A stretch of 64,000 bases of DNA from contig JAOWCC010001634.1 in NCBI GenBank assembly GCA_030867875.1, positions 6,805,877 to 6,869,876 of the forward strand, written 5' to 3'. This document shows positions 62,721 to 64,000 of this stretch, one piece after another (position 1 is the first letter of the stretch; each line of letters starts with the position of its first letter). Position numbers and translations under genes: made by a program. The notes below the pieces were generated by a model. That model made no database searches, was not told the origin of the DNA, and saw only the letters and a program-made list of their open reading frames with translations. The stretch is from Actinernus sp. WN-2022. Lineage: Eukaryota > Cnidaria > Anthozoa > Actiniaria > Actinernidae.

Positions 62721-63420
62721 TCAATACTTAAGGCGTTCACCTTTTCTTTGAATGACAAGTTTTACACGTCGATTCATGGACTCAATTAGTTTGTTAATTG
62801 CATCAACTGGTATTTGGAAAATAGTCTTGCGAACACGTTCACTAAATTCGGCAAATGTTTCACGGCTGATCCGATATCTTAGCGCATCTCCCCTCAGTCT
62901 TCGAGAAACAGCACTAAACATATTTTCAATAGGGTTCAAATCTGGACTACGAGGAGGAATCTTGAACAGTTCAGCATTCACTCGTGTCATCGCTGCCCGA
63001 GCGTTTGCACTATTTTGCGATGGATCTCCATCTTGTAACCAAAGGCGACTGTCACCTTTACCCGCCAATCTAAACACCAGGGAAAGTTCTGGTCGATGAA
63101 GGACTCGAAAAAGTCGCCACACATTTTATTATACTGAGAACAAACTATAACGTCTCGGTTCAGTAGCTAATTGCAACAATCATCTTAACAACTTTACCAC
63201 CAGTCCCTTCTTTTTTTTTTTTCTTAGACGTACAACCGTGTGCGAGTTGGCGTTTTTAGTTTCACAGGAACTCCTACATATTCTCAGAACTGTAGATGGA
63301 GACACTTCACACTCTTTTGCTACTAATGACGCAGGGATAGTTTTTGAACTCCTCGTAAATATAAAATGTATGAGCGCTTTCCCACAGGAATTTTTTTATT
63401 TTGCCTCGAAATACCATTCT
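62721..63420 (-). pseudogene. Decayed Tc1/mariner-like transposase
   Basis: On the - strand, 63122-62721 encodes the C-terminal catalytic part: QDGDPSQNS (second Asp) and PPRSPDLNPIENMFSAVSRR (third acidic residue), the standard Tc1-type pattern. Further upstream on the same strand (about 63400-63200) a different frame gives IPASLVAKECEVSPSTVLRI, a helix-turn-helix as in Tc1 N-termini, followed by a Lys-rich run. The segment with the first catalytic Asp is missing and stops lie between, so the gene is dead. Element ends could not be fixed. Confidence 0.8.
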
Positions 63421-63604
63421 CATTAATCAAAATGTAATCCAAAGTATACTTTGTGTGTAGATCGAGTAGCTAATATTAATACTGTTTTAAAGCCCAGTGA
63501 ACGTGCGAGAGTTTAGAACTTTCGTCATAACACTCCCAATAATCTTGTCACGAACGCGTACGTCACATTAATTTTTGATATGAGAAAAGAAATGCGATAT
63601 TCAG

Positions 63605-63818
63605 ACAGCTTTGGACATGAATAGTTGGAACACGTCCCCCGCACCCCCTAATTTCAATGTTGGATAAACTTTCGTACTGGTTTGGTCACTTTTTTTCTCC
63701 CAACATTGAATGGGGGGTGGAAGGGGGGAAGGGGGGAGAGAGGAACTGCAGGGTTGCGCGCTGCTTCTGGTCCATAACAATTATAGGATTAGTGTTGCAA
63801 TAGTCATGTCCAAAGGTG
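63605..63818 (+). repeat. 214-bp repeat with CTTTGGACATGA ends, copy 2
   Basis: Differs from 60835-61039 by a few substitutions and small indels in C/G-rich runs. Its right edge joins a partial copy of the GCP6 repeat exon without any splice site. Confidence 0.9.
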
Positions 63819-64000
63819 CAGCTTCCTCTCAAGGGCATCCATCGGATTCCTCTGCTCAGGACTCCCTTTATTCATTAGCAGATGGTGATAAGGTCTCTCT
63901 TGGGACTCCTGCTTCCTCTCAAGGACATCCATCGGATTCCTCTGCTCAGGACTCCCTTTACCCATCAGCAGATAGTGATAAGGTCGCTCTTGGGACCCCT
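63819..64000 (+). pseudogene. TUBGCP6: Second copy of GCP6 repeat-coding sequence (partial)
   Basis: From about 63822 the + strand reads SSQGHPSDSSAQDSLYSLAD then GTPASSQGHPSDSSAQDSLY and LGTP, nearly identical to 58060-58235 in the big exon. No acceptor precedes it and the left edge coincides with the end of a 214-bp repeat. It may be a duplicated exon fragment, part of a second gene copy continuing past the window, or an assembly duplication. Open to the window edge. Confidence 0.75.

Noticed and set aside
60835..63818. LTR retrotransposon with 205-bp LTRs
   Set aside because: The repeats have inverted CTTTGGACATGA ends rather than TG...CA, there are no gag or pol frames between them, and no primer-binding site or polypurine tract was seen.

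Overview
The window is eukaryotic: intron-rich, AT-rich, full of transposon debris, with the TACATGTA-type palindromes and uncharacterised repeat proteins I associate with anthozoan cnidarian genomes. A stony coral is the most likely source; that is inference from memory, not a database match.

The main resident gene runs on the + strand from at least 18254 to past 59086. I assembled 17 exons by eye from splice sites and reading phase; all 16 junctions keep one frame. The product is gamma-tubulin complex component 6 (TUBGCP6/GCP6), a subunit of the gamma-tubulin ring complex that nucleates microtubules. The window holds part of the N-terminal region, the GRIP1-side region, the charged helical segment and a very large exon (57003-59086) coding for about 16 degenerate tandem repeats. 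The first exons and the C-terminal GRIP2 domain are not visible. Two small genes lie head to head inside its 9.85-kb second visible intron: a 97-residue acidic protein on the - strand (24670-25069) and a BEN-domain protein on the + strand (26628-29286). A 0.54-kb tandem repeat fills their shared upstream region.

Left flank (1-18250): an apparently intact L1/Tx1-type LINE (1-4391); a long degenerate inverted-repeat element (about 4.9-7.66 kb) containing a smaller DNA transposon; a 6.06-kb transposon (7840-13898) with about 590-bp terminal inverted repeats that carries a broken copy of a large uncharacterised protein with a cysteine-rich tail; and a 1.4-kb element bounded by TTAA.

The GCP6 introns hold many non-autonomous DNA transposons. 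Several have visible target-site duplications: TTAA elements, 9-bp Mutator-like elements, 6-bp CAGGG-ended elements. Others are long hairpins. One 1.23-kb element carries arrays of an 11-bp unit that looks like a series of 5' splice sites.

Right end (59087-64000): a 5'-truncated, broken LINE; two near-identical 205-214 bp repeats bracketing 2.6 kb with a decayed Tc1-like transposase; then, abutting the second repeat, a second copy of the GCP6 repeat-coding sequence running off the window. This is either an exon-segment duplication or a false duplication in the assembly.
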